DNA of 64,000 nt from Tridacna crocea (GCA_943736015.1 OX031066.1:6448245-6512244), one strand, 5' to 3'. Numbered from the stretch's first letter, positions 31,750-43,869 are shown. Numbers and translations are program-made. Notes: a model not told the origin generated them from the sequence alone.

Positions 31750-32849
31750 ACAAATCAGAAAATTACATAGAAATTGAGACTGTCAGTTTGGGTAAGCCTA
31801 TGCAGACTGCACAGGCTGATCTGGGTGCAAAAAAACAGTTTGCAACATATCAAATTCTTTCAGTTAATTTTTATTGTTCAAAACTTTAGGTAGTATAAAG
31901 CATCTTAAATGTCCTAAAAGCTACTAAAAACTTTGTACAACTCAAGCTCACAGTATGAATGTCTTGCACCTTTATTTGTACTACAGGATTGTTTTTGTCT
32001 TTTTATGCTTTATTATGTCAAATTGGATGAAGTAAGAAGTATGTGTACCCTCAAAGCTTGGCATAAATTTTCAAAATTCAAAAGTGTTTGTATATTTCTT
32101 TGTGTGTTTTGTGTGTGTGTCTGTTTGTTTATTTGTTTGTTTGTGTTTTCATGTTTATTTCAAACTTTTGCAGAGGTTTTGTGTGCAGTGCTATCACCAC
32201 ATTGATTACCTAGGTACCGGTCTGCAAAAATGTACCCGAAATGGCCAATGTGCAGAGAGGATTAAAGACCTTTCCTTTTCTGATGCATGTATATGCAGGT
32301 TAAGATAGTACTGTCATGGAGTGTGTTTGCAACCCAGGTCCAGAGATCTTATATGGGTATAAGGTCTCAGGGGCCCAGTCTGATTCAGAACCTCACCCCA
32401 AAAAATATTTATTTCAAAACAATATTTTATATATATGTATTAAAAATATGTATATATAAAAACCATGCACCCCTGTCTTTTACATAAGACTGTCAGGCCA
32501 AGGCATGTCAGAAAGCATTGTAGTTGTGACCCCAAAGTGACAGCTAAATGGCCATTTACATGCTGACACCCATATTGTACTGAGCAGGTAAGAAAATGGC
32601 CATGACATGCCTAGAGAAACTGCTCCTATCTATATTGGCCACACTGTGCTAGGTGGACAGTCTTGTCTGATGTCTGGACTGCTAAACTATATTAAATATT
32701 GTGTCAGCTATATGGGTAATGAGTTGTACTTACCACCATACAGGCTCGTTTTTTTTTTTCTTTTTTATCTGTTGAGAAAAATGCTACAGTGCAAAAATAT
32801 TTGCAGAAAATCATCCCTATTGAAAACAAAGGAAAACTTGCACAGGAAA
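31750..32849. other. Unassigned stretch
   Basis: A TG/TTTG-rich tract at 32095-32150 produces an artefactual hydrophobic reading frame. No gene or repeat family recognised. Confidence 0.4.
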
Positions 32850-33180
32850 GGATTGATTGTATGATTGCATGGTTTTTAATGCCATTTTCAATATTATTTC
32901 AGTTATATTGCTGCAGCCAGTTCACCTATCCATGCATTCCTGGGTTTCATTTACCAGTACTTCGCACATTTTTATTCCAAGTCACTGGCTGCTTTCTCAC
33001 ATGTTCATTGTCGAAACAATGGTAAGTGGTGGGAGAGGAATGAATCCTATTGCAGTGACCGTCATCAATCTTTGGAAAGAAATTGGCCTAGCCAGGGGTT
33101 GTAACTATTGATGGAACCCTGGACACCATGTTCTCAAGTCCTCCATGCTACCAACTAAGCTAAAAGACCTCGGCTGCGCA
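32850..33180 (-). mobile_element. tRNA-headed SINE, minus strand, most complete copy
   Basis: Read on the minus strand, the head has an A-box-like TAGCTTAGTTGGTAGCA (33146-33162) and a B-box-like GGGTTCCATCA (near 33110-33120), the internal promoter of RNA polymerase III genes. The body contains ACCAGTACTT and the ATTTCAGTTATATTG block on the plus strand, and the 3' end is CATACAATCAATC at 32850. A tRNA head, central body and short 3' tail define a SINE. The body may belong to the conserved SINE domains described in molluscs (inference). Confidence 0.6.
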
Positions 33181-33930
33181 GGATAGTAGGCATTGATAAC
33201 TTCATGAAAGACTATTACACCAGGGCTTGTTGGAAAACATCTGATCTTGATCCAAAAATATGACAGTTAAAATTGGTCATTACAAAGCTGACACCAAAAT
33301 GAGTAATTGCAGGAAATGAACATAAATGCCCAACATAAATTTCCTCAAGTATTAGTCACTCTGTGCTGGGTGAACAGTTATGTCTGGTTCAGTGTTGGAG
33401 TGTGTCTCATATAGAGTGCAGTATTATGTCAGCTTACAAGGAAAAGCCTCGAATAAATTTTATATCATTGAATATATTCAAGATATGTTCGAAATTTGTA
33501 ATTCTGTTACAGCAATAAGCTTAATCATATGATAACTTTGGCCTACTTTGGGATGTGGTTGTTGTGCCTTACCCCTGTTTTTGTTTTATTTTAGGTCAAG
33601 TATACTGCAAGAGCCACATACACAGAATATGGTAAAGCTGAGATGAACCATCTTTTTGAGAAAAAGAACCCAGACCTATGGATGCTTTATATTGTACCCA
33701 TGTAAACAATATTGTTCCACAAAAAGTACAATACATTCTTCAGATCCTGAAAACACTTTACAAAAAGCAAAATTATTGAAACAGTCAAGGTGATTGTTTG
33801 AGTCAAGCTGAAGTCTTCATGATGTTACAGGGATGGCATTCTGAAGATGGTTCTACTTTGTTTGCTGATTCTGGAATTGTATCAGATAATTCTAGAATTG
33901 CACTATTGTCAGATGTGGTCTGTGTGCAAA
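33181..33930. other. Unassigned stretch
   Basis: Contains an acceptor-like TTTTGTTTTATTTTAG at 33579-33594, but no coding exon can be supported after it. Confidence 0.35.
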
Positions 33931-34141
33931 TTAACCCTTTACCAAACAATCCCTGGTATTTATAACCCTCAGATAGAAGCCTTTTGAAAACATTGTTGGT
34001 GACCAGCATTTTCTCCTTTTCCCACAATGTTTTCTACCCTGCTGGAGACAAATTTCAATTTTTGAGTTACCTATATTTTGTTGTCTGCAAGTGTTTTCAA
34101 TTTGGACCACTCTAAAATTCTGCCATGTGGTAAAGTGTTAA
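33931..34141 (+). mobile_element. TTAA-MITE A, left stem arm deleted
   Basis: TTAACCCTTTACCAAACAAT to CATGTGGTAAAGTGTTAA. The left stem arm is cut to AAAACATTGTTGGTGACCAG, removing about 20 bp, so the hairpin is broken. Confidence 0.85.
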
Positions 34142-34390
34142 GAATTCAAAGGGCAGCTTTAAATGAGAATAGTCAAAGTAACAATTACTTGGGGATTTCT
34201 TTACAGGAAAAGTACAGAAACAGACAACGTGCATGGAAGATGTGAATGAAAGAAAGTTTTTGAAACTTAAAGTAACCTAGGGAACAGATCAAGATAATGA
34301 TAAATATATCAGGGTATTTCCATGTATTGCAAAGGTTTTAGATTCTGGTGATCATGATTCTCTAGTGGTTGGTTGTCTGTTACTTCTTTT

Positions 34391-34530
34391 TTACAGAATG
34401 TTTACTACTCTTTCAGTCAAGAATACAACATACCTACTCTGTCGTTTAAGTAACATCTGATCATTTGTCTGCAAATGCTTTCATTTTCACTAGTTAAAAA
34501 TATGGTAATGTGATAAAGGGTATAACTTTA
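34391..34530 (+). mobile_element. TTAA-MITE A, degraded right half
   Basis: TTTACAGAATGTTTACTACTC, then CATTTGTCTGCAAATGCTTT and ATATGGTAATGTGATAAAGG. Confidence 0.5.
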
Positions 34531-34582
34531 AAATGTCACAAATGAAACTTCTTTTAACTAAGAGATAATCTTAGAGTATTAG

Positions 34583-34640
34583 AGAGTGTAGATCCAAGAT
34601 CAGGCTGCACTCTTGTGCAGTCTGGTCTGCAAAACCCATC
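34583..34640. repeat. Partial GATCAGACTGCA palindrome
   Basis: GTGTAGATCCAAGATCAGGC mirrored by GTGCAGTCTGGTCTGC. Confidence 0.5.
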
Positions 34641-34705
34641 AAGTTCTTGCTTAGCAACCAAATAGTTACCAACCCTGATAAGCAATACTCGCAGACCTTT
34701 TGCAG

Positions 34706-34765
34706 ACAGTGTAGATCAAGATCAGACTGCACAGAGCATGCAGTATGATCTTTGATCTACACTGT
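34706..34765. repeat. 60-bp GATCAGACTGCA palindrome, best copy
   Basis: ACAGTGTAGATCAAGATCAG and CTGATC-like GATCTTTGATCTACACTGT are inverted; the two ends pair almost completely with a short centre. Confidence 0.7.
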
Positions 34766-34911
34766 CCCTAAAACATACCTTTGAAATAGCGAAATTTGGG
34801 TTTGAATTATCGAAATGAAAATTTCATTTTAGTTATTTAGCAGGACAAGGATTAAGCCAAGGACATTTTTGTGCTACCTTTTGAATGAGATAAAACAGAC
34901 TTACTGATGAT

Positions 34912-35104
34912 CAACCTTTACCCAAAGGAATCAGTTGAATTGACAGTATTTTGATATGGCATATTAGATGCCCATGTATCGCAAACGAAAACATTATGAA
35001 AACAGAAAAAAACAGCATCAGGATTTTCTCGTTTTTCCACAATATTTTCAGGAGCTGTCCTCTTAAGGACTGTAAAAACTTCGGATTGTGTAGTAAAGGG
35101 TCAA
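34912..35104 (-). mobile_element. Degraded TTAA-MITE A
   Basis: CAACCTTTACCCAAAGGAAT at the left, a weak stem (AAACATTATGAAAACAG with TTTTTCCACAATATTTTC) and GTGTAGTAAAGGGTCAA at the right. Confidence 0.55.
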
Positions 35105-35364
35105 TTTGACAAAAATATTTCGCAGGTTTTGTTTCCCTCATGTTCATGCTGCAACACGTGCCATTTATTTTTCATTACATCATATGAAAAGGGACAATCT
35201 GAAAATTTCGATTCATCAAATAAATGAAAACAAATCAGAAAGTCCTCGTTGACCCAGTTTCACTTCATTCTGTAACTGAAATGAAATTACCCGCCCTAAT
35301 ATGTTATTGATGTTTTGATTGGCTATTAAGGTACTTCCGGCCATACGAATATTGATAAGAAATG

Positions 35365-36812
35365 AGAAAGTTGGTCAAATTTTAGGAAAACCACATTTTC
35401 AGCCAAAAACTCTTAAAATTAGTGGGAATGTTTGTTTTGATATTTCGTTCCAGTTTGCAAATGGGTAATGTAGCGTCAAAAGCTAGGTGACTACCTCCAA
35501 TCTTAAAAAACCTTGTGCACATTCTAGAGACCACATTTCCAGCCCTAAACTCTTGAAAGTAAGTCAGAATGTTTGTCTTGATCATATCTTAGAGGAGTTT
35601 GAAAAATGGGTCATGTTGGGTCAAAAAAGAGGTCACTAGTTCAAATCTTAGAAAAAACCTTGTGTACGCTTTGGAGACCACATTTTCTGCCGAAAGTCTT
35701 GAAAATCGGTCAGAATGTTTGTCTTGATAGTATCTTAGATGAGTTTGAAAATAAGTCATGTCTAGTCAAGTTGTAGGTCACTAGGTCAAATTTTAGGTAG
35801 AACTTTGTGCACACTCTGGAGGCAACATTTTCAGTCCAAAAACTCTAGTAGTCAATCAGAATATTTGTCTTGATGATATATTGATCAAGCTTGAAAATGG
35901 GTCATGTCTAGTCAAAAACTGGTTCACTAGGTCAGATCTTACAAAAACCTTGTGTATGCTCTAGAGACCACATTTTCAACCCAAAACTCTTGAGAGCCAT
36001 TCAGAATGTTTATTTGGATGATATCTCAGTTGAGTTTGAAAATGGGTCATGTCAGGTAAAAAACTAGGTCAAATCTTAGGAAAACCTTGTGAATACTCTA
36101 GAGGCCATAATCTTTAGTTCATTACTCTTGAAACTTAGCCTGAATGTTTGTCTTGATGTTTTTCTGGACAAATTTGCAAACATACATGTATCATGTCAGA
36201 TCAAAAACTAGGTCACTGTTCAAATCATAGCGAAACCTTGTGTACACTCTAGAATCCACATTTTCAGTCAAATGCTCATGAAAGTTGGACAAAGTTTTTC
36301 ATAATGATTATCTTGAACGACTTTGAATATGGGTCACATCGGGTAATAAACTAGGCAACAAGTAAAATCTTCAAAATAGCTTGTGTAGCTTTAGTGTTGT
36401 CATTTACTATGCAGTACTGATGCAAATTGGTCATAATGTTTGTCTTGATGATCAATATGATGAAATTGAAAATTGGCTCAAAAACTAGTTCGCCATGTCA
36501 AATCTTGTAAAAATTTGTGTACGCTCTAGAAGCCACAATTTCGGTCAAGTACTTAAGGAAAGGTAGTCACAATCTTTGTTTGAATATCTACAAAGGAAAA
36601 AAGAGATGTTTAGATAGTAAGTAGGTAACTGAGAGAAATTCAAGAAAAAGCTTGTGAACAAGCTGGAGGCCAAATTTTCAGACCAATAACTCTGAAAGCT
36701 TGATAGAATATTTGTCATAATATCTCAAAAAAGAGATTGAAAATGGGTCATGTATGGTCAAAACACTCGGGTGAGCAACTTCAGGGTCATCATGGCCTTC
36801 TGGATTATTATA
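35365..36812 (-). mobile_element. Core-repeat element, family C, left arm, truncated
   Basis: About ten diverged units of about 145 bp, with CTTGAAAGTAAGTCAGAATG, TTTGTCTTGAT.ATATCTTAG and GGGTCATGTCAGGTCAAAAAC blocks, ending CATGGCCTTCTGGATT, a form of the family's terminal GGCC hairpin. The element's other end is missing here and present only at 62420. Confidence 0.7.
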
Positions 36813-37150
36813 AAAAATGATCATGAGAGAGAGAGGGTTGGAGAGGGAGAGAAAAGTTGAAATTAGGATTATTTAATCAATTCAATCTATCATAAATTTT
36901 GCTTTTATTTGTAAATATTGACCATGAGAGAGAGATGGGGAAAATTATTTGAATAATTGGATCATATAAAGATACTTTTTTCTTATTTACGTAATTATAG
37001 AAATTGATTGTGAGCGAGAGAATGAAAATTTGAAAAAATTGATCTTTCAGTCAATTTGCTTGTTTCGATTTCTTATTTATCTAAGGAAATGGATTATGCG
37101 AGAGAGAGACACACAGATGAGAGAGAGGCTGATAGAGATGGATACTATTC
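36813..37150. repeat. Tandem ~100-bp units with GAGAGA tracts
   Basis: Three to four units, each AATTGA(C/T)..TGAGAGAGAGA followed by TTATTTA or TTTATTTGT. The inverted partner is at 60120-60470. Confidence 0.65.
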
Positions 37151-37367
37151 AGAAAGTTTGAAATCTTAAAGTATTATATGAAAGGCTTGTAGGAATTTTG
37201 TTTATAAAATTTGTGAATTTTGTTTTGGATCAGATTCATGCAGCTGTGATTTGTCATTTATTAAAAAAAGACAAAGTTCTTATGATTGCAGAATAACTCT
37301 ACAATTATTTCATCATCGAAAATGCATATTTTTACTGCCAGGAAATGTTTATTTGCTTCATTACCTG

Positions 37368-37895
37368 CATCTTCGCAAGCCAAGGATACTAGGGAAGTAC
37401 CCTTGGCCGCTCGCCTCTTTAAAAATCGAAGCTCCTGCTGCGCCTTTTCATTGGATGCGATCAAAACCCATCGCGTCCAATCAAACCATCCGTAACAAGA
37501 AATCTTTCGCAAAACAGAAAACAATAATGGCGGCGCCCATCAAAAACGAAAGTTGTCGTGTTTGTGACGAAATTTGCCAAAAAGGAGTAGACGATCGATA
37601 TTTAGTGAGTTTTTTGTTTGTTTACGATCAATTATGAGAAGTATTAGGACGGGTTCCATAGCCAAATGATTGCCTCTGTTCGTCTTGTTTTGGTGTGATG
37701 GAAAGCGCAGCCATATTTGATGCATAACCAACCAATTTTATTACGAGCATTTTGATTTGTCAGAAATAACATCAACGGTTAAGCAACTCGTGATATTCGA
37801 CAGGTGGCGCAGCGGCTGTTTCGATTTTTAAAGAGGCGAGCGGCCAAGGTACATAACGAACAAAGTGGAGTTGGTATCCTTGGTTTGCGAAGATG
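37368..37895. mobile_element. 528-bp TIR element with 9-bp target duplication, carrying an exon (CATC family)
   Basis: Ends read inward CATCTTCGCAAGCCAAGGAT and CATCTTCGCAAACCAAGGAT, followed on both sides by CTTGGCCGCTCGCCTCTTTA and AAAAATCGAA. The direct repeat CATTACCTG flanks it at 37359-37367 and 37896-37904. The right arm has a single copy (CAGGTAATG, near 59919-59927) and no element, so the insertion postdates the duplication. The interior holds TTTTCATTGGATG and CCAATCAAACC, then an ATG with a short coding exon. No transposase; class inferred as Mutator-like from the duplication length. Confidence 0.9.
37527..37604 (+). CDS. 26-codon first-exon-like reading frame inside the 528-bp element
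   Basis: The ATG lies in AACAATAATGGCGGCG, a fair start context. The frame encodes MAAPIKNESCRVCDEICQKG and then VDDRYL. C10, C13 and C17 are spaced like the first ligands of a small zinc-binding module, though no second pair is present. A donor-like GTGAGT follows at 37605, in phase 0. Two CCAAT boxes lie 40-80 bp upstream. This may be the promoter and first exon of the parent element's own gene, or of a host gene captured by it; the sequence cannot decide. It cannot make a whole protein unless spliced to an exon outside. Confidence 0.45.
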
Positions 37896-38127
37896 CATTA
37901 CCTGAAATAAAATCATGTTATATAGTATTGTGTATTTGTTTTGTTTTTTAACCTGTTTTAACCATTCTTTGTTTTTATCATACCTGAACGTGCTGGCATT
38001 TGACCCACTTATTGTATTAACTGCAAGTGAATAAAAAAGAAATGGAACTGGTAAAAAATTAGACATGTTTATTTTAAGGGCCCCTGCCTATGCAAATTTA
38101 CAAATTTATGCCTATACTTTTCTTTTT

Positions 38128-38525
38128 TTTTTATGCTACCCGAAAAAAATTCGGGGGAGCATATAGTCGCCAGGTTGTGTGTATGTCCGTTCGTTTGTTT
38201 GTCTGCCCTTCTGAAGCCATTTCTCCGCAACCCCTGGACCAAATTTAACAAAACTTCATATATGAACTACTTGGAACAATATGCAAATAGCTCTTTCCCC
38301 GTTTTTTCAATTTGAGGTTGTGTCTCGGAAAATAGGGGCATCATGCAAAGAATCCATCCAAAGCCATTTCTCCACAACCGCTGGACCAAATTTTATGAAA
38401 CTTAGTATCCTAACTCCTTGGAACAATACGCAAATACCCTTTTTAGGCTTAATTTGAGGCTGTGTCACGGAATAAGGGGGCTTCATGAAAAAATTGTTTT
38501 TCACCAATATTGTTTGTCCGTCCGA
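38128..38525. mobile_element. Family D core-repeat element, left-arm part 1
   Basis: Starts with the end hairpin GCTACCCGAAAAAAATTCGG followed by GGGAGCATATAG, then GTCCGTTCGTTTG and units with CCATTTCTCC.CAACC.CTGG and ATGAAACTT. Interrupted at GTCCGTCCGAAGC by the satellite array; continues at 47094. Confidence 0.75.
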
Positions 38526-39113
38526 AGCTCAAAATTGGTTCGATGTTTTCGTGACCCTGGCAAGAAAATGGGGAAAAAATTTGGTTTACCTTTCTTCGAT
38601 TTGTGCAACAGGTATCGGTTGCCTCCGAAAGTGTTGGTTTTACAATTTTACGCGCAGCACGTAACAGTCATGTATGGGTGAGATAGTCATCGTAACCAAT
38701 TCAATGGCCTTAGTGAGAGAAGATGAAAAAGAATAATCCCTAAATTTTACCTAAAAAAACAGGTGTCGTCTGCCATGAAAGTTCCGTAAGTCAATTTTTT
38801 CATGTTTCCGTGGATATGTTACTGGCACCTATGAGACGGCAGTCCACGTAAATGGTTTTGTTGTCACTGTATAAAGAGATTGGAAAAAAAAATACATATG
38901 AGAAATTTAGTTCTCAATATTTGACTTAAGAAATAGGCGTCGTCTGCTATGAAATGTTCCGTAAGTGGATTTTTCATGTTTTTGCCGATACGTAAATGGC
39001 ACCTACGAGAAGGTTGTCAACGTAAATCGGTTTGTTGTCACGGTATAAAGAGAATTTAGTTCCCTTGGTTTGAATTATGCAGTAGGAAGCAGTTGCTACT
39101 GAAAGAGTCTTCA

Positions 39114-39612
39114 TAAAATAGTACAACAAAATGACCTTTTTATAAAACAATTTTAGGAGGCACCAACACTGTAGAAATCAAGACTGTCGCAAAAAAGAAA
39201 ATAGACAAGTCGAAATTAAAACGAGACCGGCAACGCTCAATGAGTTATATATTTTGTAAATATATTTGTATATATACATATTTTTTTAACTAACATTTTT
39301 AAGGTGGTCCTGAAGGGGTTCGTTGTGGCTTGCCATTGCTATCTTTTACCTGTTTTCTTATTTGGGTTTTTTAAACCATTGAGCATTGCTGTTAGAATAG
39401 AATCTAATTTAATAGAAAAATTATTTATAGTCTCGCAATAATACAGAAAGAAAAAAACCAATAGCTGCTCGCCAAATGGCTTTATGCCGCATGGCGAGGG
39501 TAAAAAATCCCCCTCCTACACAGCTGAGCAACCCGGTGAAGGACCCTGGTCGTCAGGGGGGATAACTGGGTCAGCTACCAGGAGGAGGGGGGAGAAATGA
39601 TGAAATGATGGT
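39114..39612. mobile_element. 499-bp insertion with 9-bp direct repeats
   Basis: Flanked by GAGTCTTCA at 39105-39113 and 39613-39621; other units have GAGTCTTCA once at this place. No terminal inverted repeats. One end is ATGATGAAATGATG, like the short-repeat tail of a retroposon. It contains CACAGCTGAGCAACCCGGTG and a lysine/arginine-rich short frame (KKKIDKSKLKRDRQRS). Probably a fragment of a non-LTR element (inference). Confidence 0.7.
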
Positions 39613-40218
39613 GAGTCTTCAGTCTTTTTTAGCTCTTTGTCACATTATTTTCTGGGTTTTTCGCATGTGCATAACTGGAACGTATGAGATGGTAGTCAAT
39701 GTCACTGGGTTTCTTGTTGAGGTTTGAAGAGATTGGAAAAATTACACTTCAGTTCCCAATGTTTGATTTATGCAATAGGAAGCAACTGCTACAGAAAGAG
39801 ATTTCAGTCTGTTTTTTAGCCACTTGTCACATTAATTTCTGCTTTTTTCAAACACTGTACATTGATCATTTTGGGTTTCTCTTTAAAGTTTCAATGTGCA
39901 GCATTTGATAAGGTGTGAGTTATAAAAGCAAATTCAGTTAAGGGGTCAAAGGGGGCATCAAGGGTTTAAGGGAAGGGAAGTAATTCTTGCAAGGTACTTG
40001 AAAAGACCAAAACAAGGTCTTCTGCCACCCTGTTTTGTTAAATGTTTGCCCATTTTCAGTGAAATCTGGCATGTGTGGATGGTGCATGCCTGGCAGTTTG
40101 CCAGGGACTGCACGAAAGCATTTAAAGAAGACTCTAAATCCACTTTTATGCCGTTTTTTGTTCACTGTATTCTATCGATATATTAAGGCACCGTTTTGAA
40201 GTGATTTTGGAGCTCTCT

Positions 40219-40309
40219 GATTGGCTGTTGGGCCCAATTTTGAGTTCCAAAAGCTTCTCTGATTGGCTGATGGTTCCCATTCTGATTTCCTTGAACCTTT
40301 TCTGATTGG
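40219..40309 (-). promoter_or_regulatory. Three phased CCAAT boxes, array unit 1
   Basis: ATTGG at 40220, 40262 and 40305, spaced 42 and 43 bp (about four helical turns), the first two in CTGATTGGCTG, a good NF-Y match. Function inferred. Confidence 0.4.
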
Positions 40310-40649
40310 ACAATATTTCTGTTTATCCTTATTAACCTTTTACCACACAATGACACCTTTCAACAACCCGGAAATACAATGCTTTTGAAAACGGTTTGAG
40401 AAAAAGAGAAAATGCAGGTTACCAGCATTTTCTCTTTTTCCCACAATGTTTTCTACCCTATCAAAAAAGAATTTGATTGTTAGTTATTCTTTCATCTTTT
40501 TGTACCTTTATGGCCTATTTCTAAATTCTTCAAACAAGAATACAATTTCTTTTTAAGGGAAAAGTTTCTGCAACAGCAACCGGTTGCTTCTGATTTTCAT
40601 ATTTTTGCGCAGCGGTTAAACATAAAGTTGACTTTTGACTCGTGTGGTT

Positions 40650-41033
40650 GCCAAAATTGGTTCAATGCTTTCGTGACCCTGGTAAGATAACGGGGGAAAA
40701 AAATTGTTTTACCTTTCTTCAATTTGTGCAACAGGTATCGGTTGCCTCCAAAAGTGTGTAAGTTGGTTTTACGATTTTACGCGCAGCACCCAACAGTCAC
40801 GTATGGGTGATTCTCTTTTTCCCACAAAATTTTTTTCACCCTATCAAAAAAGAATTTGATTGTTAGTTATTCTTTCATCTTTTTGTACCTTTATGGCCTA
40901 TTTCTAAATTCTTCAAACAAGAATACAATTTCTTTTTAAGGGAAAAGTTTCTGCAACAGCAACCGGTTGCTTCTGATTTTCATATTTTTGCGCAGCGGTT
41001 GAACATAAAGTTGACTTTTGACTCGTGTGGTTG
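40650..41033. repeat. Array partial unit, 384 bp
   Basis: A second copy of the segment from the half-MITE stem (TCTCTTTTTCCCACAA) to CCAAAATTGG, nearly identical to its neighbours, so a recent slippage or unequal exchange. Confidence 0.8.
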
Positions 41034-42646
41034 CCAAAATTGGTTCAATGCTTTCGTGACCCTGGTAAGATAACAGGGAAAAAAATTTGTTTTACCTTTC
41101 TTCAATTTGTGCAACAGGTATCGGTTGCCTCCAAAAGTGTGTAAGTTGGTTTTACGATTTTACGCGCAGCACCCAACAGTCACGTATGGGTGAGATAGAT
41201 ATCGTAACCAAATCAATGGCCCCAGTGAGAGAAGATGAAAAAGAGTAATCCCTAAATTTGACCTAAAAAAAAAGATGTCGTCTGCCATGAAATATTCCGT
41301 AAGTTGATTTTTTTCATGTTTCTGCGGATACGTAACAGGCACTTATGAGACAGTAGTCCATGTAAATGGGTTTGTTGTCACTGTATAAAAGAGATTGGAG
41401 AAAAAAAAATACATATTAAAAAATTAGTTCTCTATGTTTAACTTAGAAATAGGCATCATCTGCTATGAAATGTTCCGTAAGTGGATTTTTCATGTTTTCG
41501 CGGATACGTAACTGGCACCCATGAGAAGGTAGTCAACGTAAATGGGTTTGTTGTCACGGTATAAAGAGAATTTAGTTCCCTTGGTTTGACTTATGCAGTA
41601 GGAAGCAGTTGGTACTGAAAGAGTCTCCAGTCTTTTTTAGCTCTTTGTCGCATTATTTTCTGGGTTTTTCGCATGTACGTAACTGGCACAGATGAGACGG
41701 TAGTCACCATAACTGGGTTTCTTGTTGCGGTTGGAATAGATTAGAAAAATTACACTTCAGTTCCCAATGTTTGATTTATGAAATAGTAATCAACTGCTAC
41801 AGAAAGAGATTTCAGTCTGTTTTTTAGCCACTTGTCACATTAATTTCTGCTTTTTTCAAACACTGTGCATTGATTATTTTGGGTTTCTCTTTAAAGTTTC
41901 AATGTGCAGTATTTGATGAGGTGTGAGTTATAAAAGCAAATTCAGTTAACGGGTCAAAGGGGGCATCAAGGGTTTAAGGGAAGAGAAGTAACTCTTGCAA
42001 GGTGCTTGAAAAGACCAAAACAAGGTCTTCTGCCACCCTGTTTTGTTAAATGTTTGCCCATTTTCAGTGAAATCTGGCATGTGTGGATAGTGCATGCCTG
42101 GCAGTTTGCCAGGGACTGCACAAGAGCCTTTAAAGAAGACTCTAAATCCACTTTTATGCCTTTTTTGTTCACTGTATTCTATCGATACATTTTTGCGCCA
42201 TTTTTAATTGTTTTTTGAGCTCTCTGATTCGCTGGTGGGCCCAATTTTGGGTTCACTGATTGGCTGATGGTTCCCATTCTGATTTCCTTGAACCTTCTAT
42301 GATTGGACAATATTTCTGTTTATCCTTATTAACCTTTTACCACACAATGACGCCTTTCAACACCCCGGAAATAGAATGCTTTTGAAATAGTTTGAGAAAA
42401 GGAGAAAATGCAAGTTCCCAGCATTTTCTCCTTTGCCCACAATGTTTTCTACCCTATCAAAGAAGAATTTTATTATTAGTTATTCTTGCATCTTATTGTA
42501 TCTTTATGGCCTATTTCTGAATTCTTCAAATAAGAATACGATTTCTTTTAAAGGGAAAAGTTTCTGCAACAGCAACCAGTTGCTTCTGAATTTCATATTT
42601 TTGGACAGCGGTTAAACATAAAGTTGACTTTTGACTCGTGCGATAG
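41034..42646. repeat. Array unit 2, 1613 bp
   Basis: Complete unit. The first of its three CCAAT boxes is changed to GATTCGCTGG. Confidence 0.85.
42258..42306 (-). promoter_or_regulatory. Two CCAAT boxes, array unit 2
   Basis: ATTGG at 42259 and 42302, 43 bp apart. The upstream third box is mutated. Confidence 0.35.
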
Positions 42647-43869
42647 CCAAAATTGGTTCAATGTTTTTGTGACCCTGGTAAGAAAACAGGGAAAAAAACT
42701 TGGTTTACTTTTCTTTGATTTGTGCAACAGTTATCTGTTGCCTCCGAAAGTGTCTAAGTTGGTTTTATGATTTTACGCGCAGCACGTAACAGTCACGTAT
42801 GGGTAAGATAGTCATCGTAACCAAATCAATGGCCCTAGTGAGAGAAGATGAAAAAGAAAAATCCCTAAATTTGACCTAAAAAAAACAGGTGTCATCTGCC
42901 ATGAAATGTTCCGTAAGTCAATTTTTTCATGTTTCTGCGAATACGTATGAGACGGTAGTCCATGTAAATGGGTTTGTTGTCACGGTATAAAGAGATTGGA
43001 GAAAAAAAAATTGTTAGAAATTTAGTTCACTATATTTGACTTAAGATATAGGCGTCGTCTATGAAATGTTGCGTAAGTAGATTTTTCATGTTTTCGCGGA
43101 TACGTAACCGGCACCTATGAGAAGGTAATCACCGTAAATGGGTTTGTTGTCACGGTATAAAGAGAATTTAGTTCCCTTGGTTTGACTTATGCAGTAGGAA
43201 ACAGTTGCTACTGAAAGAGTCTTCAGTCTTTTTTAGCCCTTTGTCACATTATTTTCTGGGGTTTTCGCATGTGCGTAACTGGCACATATGAGACGGAAGT
43301 CAACGTAACTGTGTTTCTTATTGTGGTTTGAAGAGATTAGAAAAATTACACTTCAGTTCCCTATGTTTGATTTATGCAATAGGAAGCAACTGCTACAGAA
43401 AGAATTTTCAGTCTGTTTTTTAGCCATTGTCACATTAATTTTGTTTGAATGTGCAGCATTTGATGAGGTCTGCGTTATAAAAGCAAATTCAGTTAAGGGG
43501 TCAAAGGGGGCATCAAGGGTTTAAGGGAAGGGAACTAACTCTTGCAAGGTGCTTGATAAGGCCAAAACGAGGTCTCCAGCCAGCCTGTTTTCTTAAATGT
43601 ATGCCCATTTTCAGTGAAATCTGGCATGTGTGGATAGTGCATGCCTGGCGGTTTGCCAAGGACTTCACAATAGGCTTTAAAGTATAGGCTTTTTATTATT
43701 AGTAATTCTTGCATCTTATTGTATCTTTATGGCCTATTTCTGAATTCTTCAAACAAGAATACGATTTCTTTTTAAGGGAAAAGTTTCTGCAACAGCAACC
43801 GGTTGCTTCTGAATTTCATATTTTTGGGCAGGGGTTAAACATAAAGTTGACTTTTGACTCGTGCGATAG
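42647..43869. repeat. Array unit 3, 1223 bp, with internal deletion
   Basis: About 390 bp is missing at about 43683 (CTTTAAAGTATAGGCTTTTT), removing the CCAAT boxes and the half-MITE. The rest matches. Confidence 0.85.

Larger units (their letters stand above)
38529..40649. repeat. Array unit 1 (with a 499-bp insertion)
   Basis: 2121 bp. Without the insertion at 39114-39612 and one copy of its 9-bp duplication it is 1613 bp. It also contains a half TTAA-MITE A at about 40331-40470. Confidence 0.8.

Noticed and set aside
37251..37637. A 128-codon frame taken as a whole gene
   Set aside because: It crosses the left TIR and target duplication of the 528-bp element; only the part from the internal ATG to the donor site is plausible.
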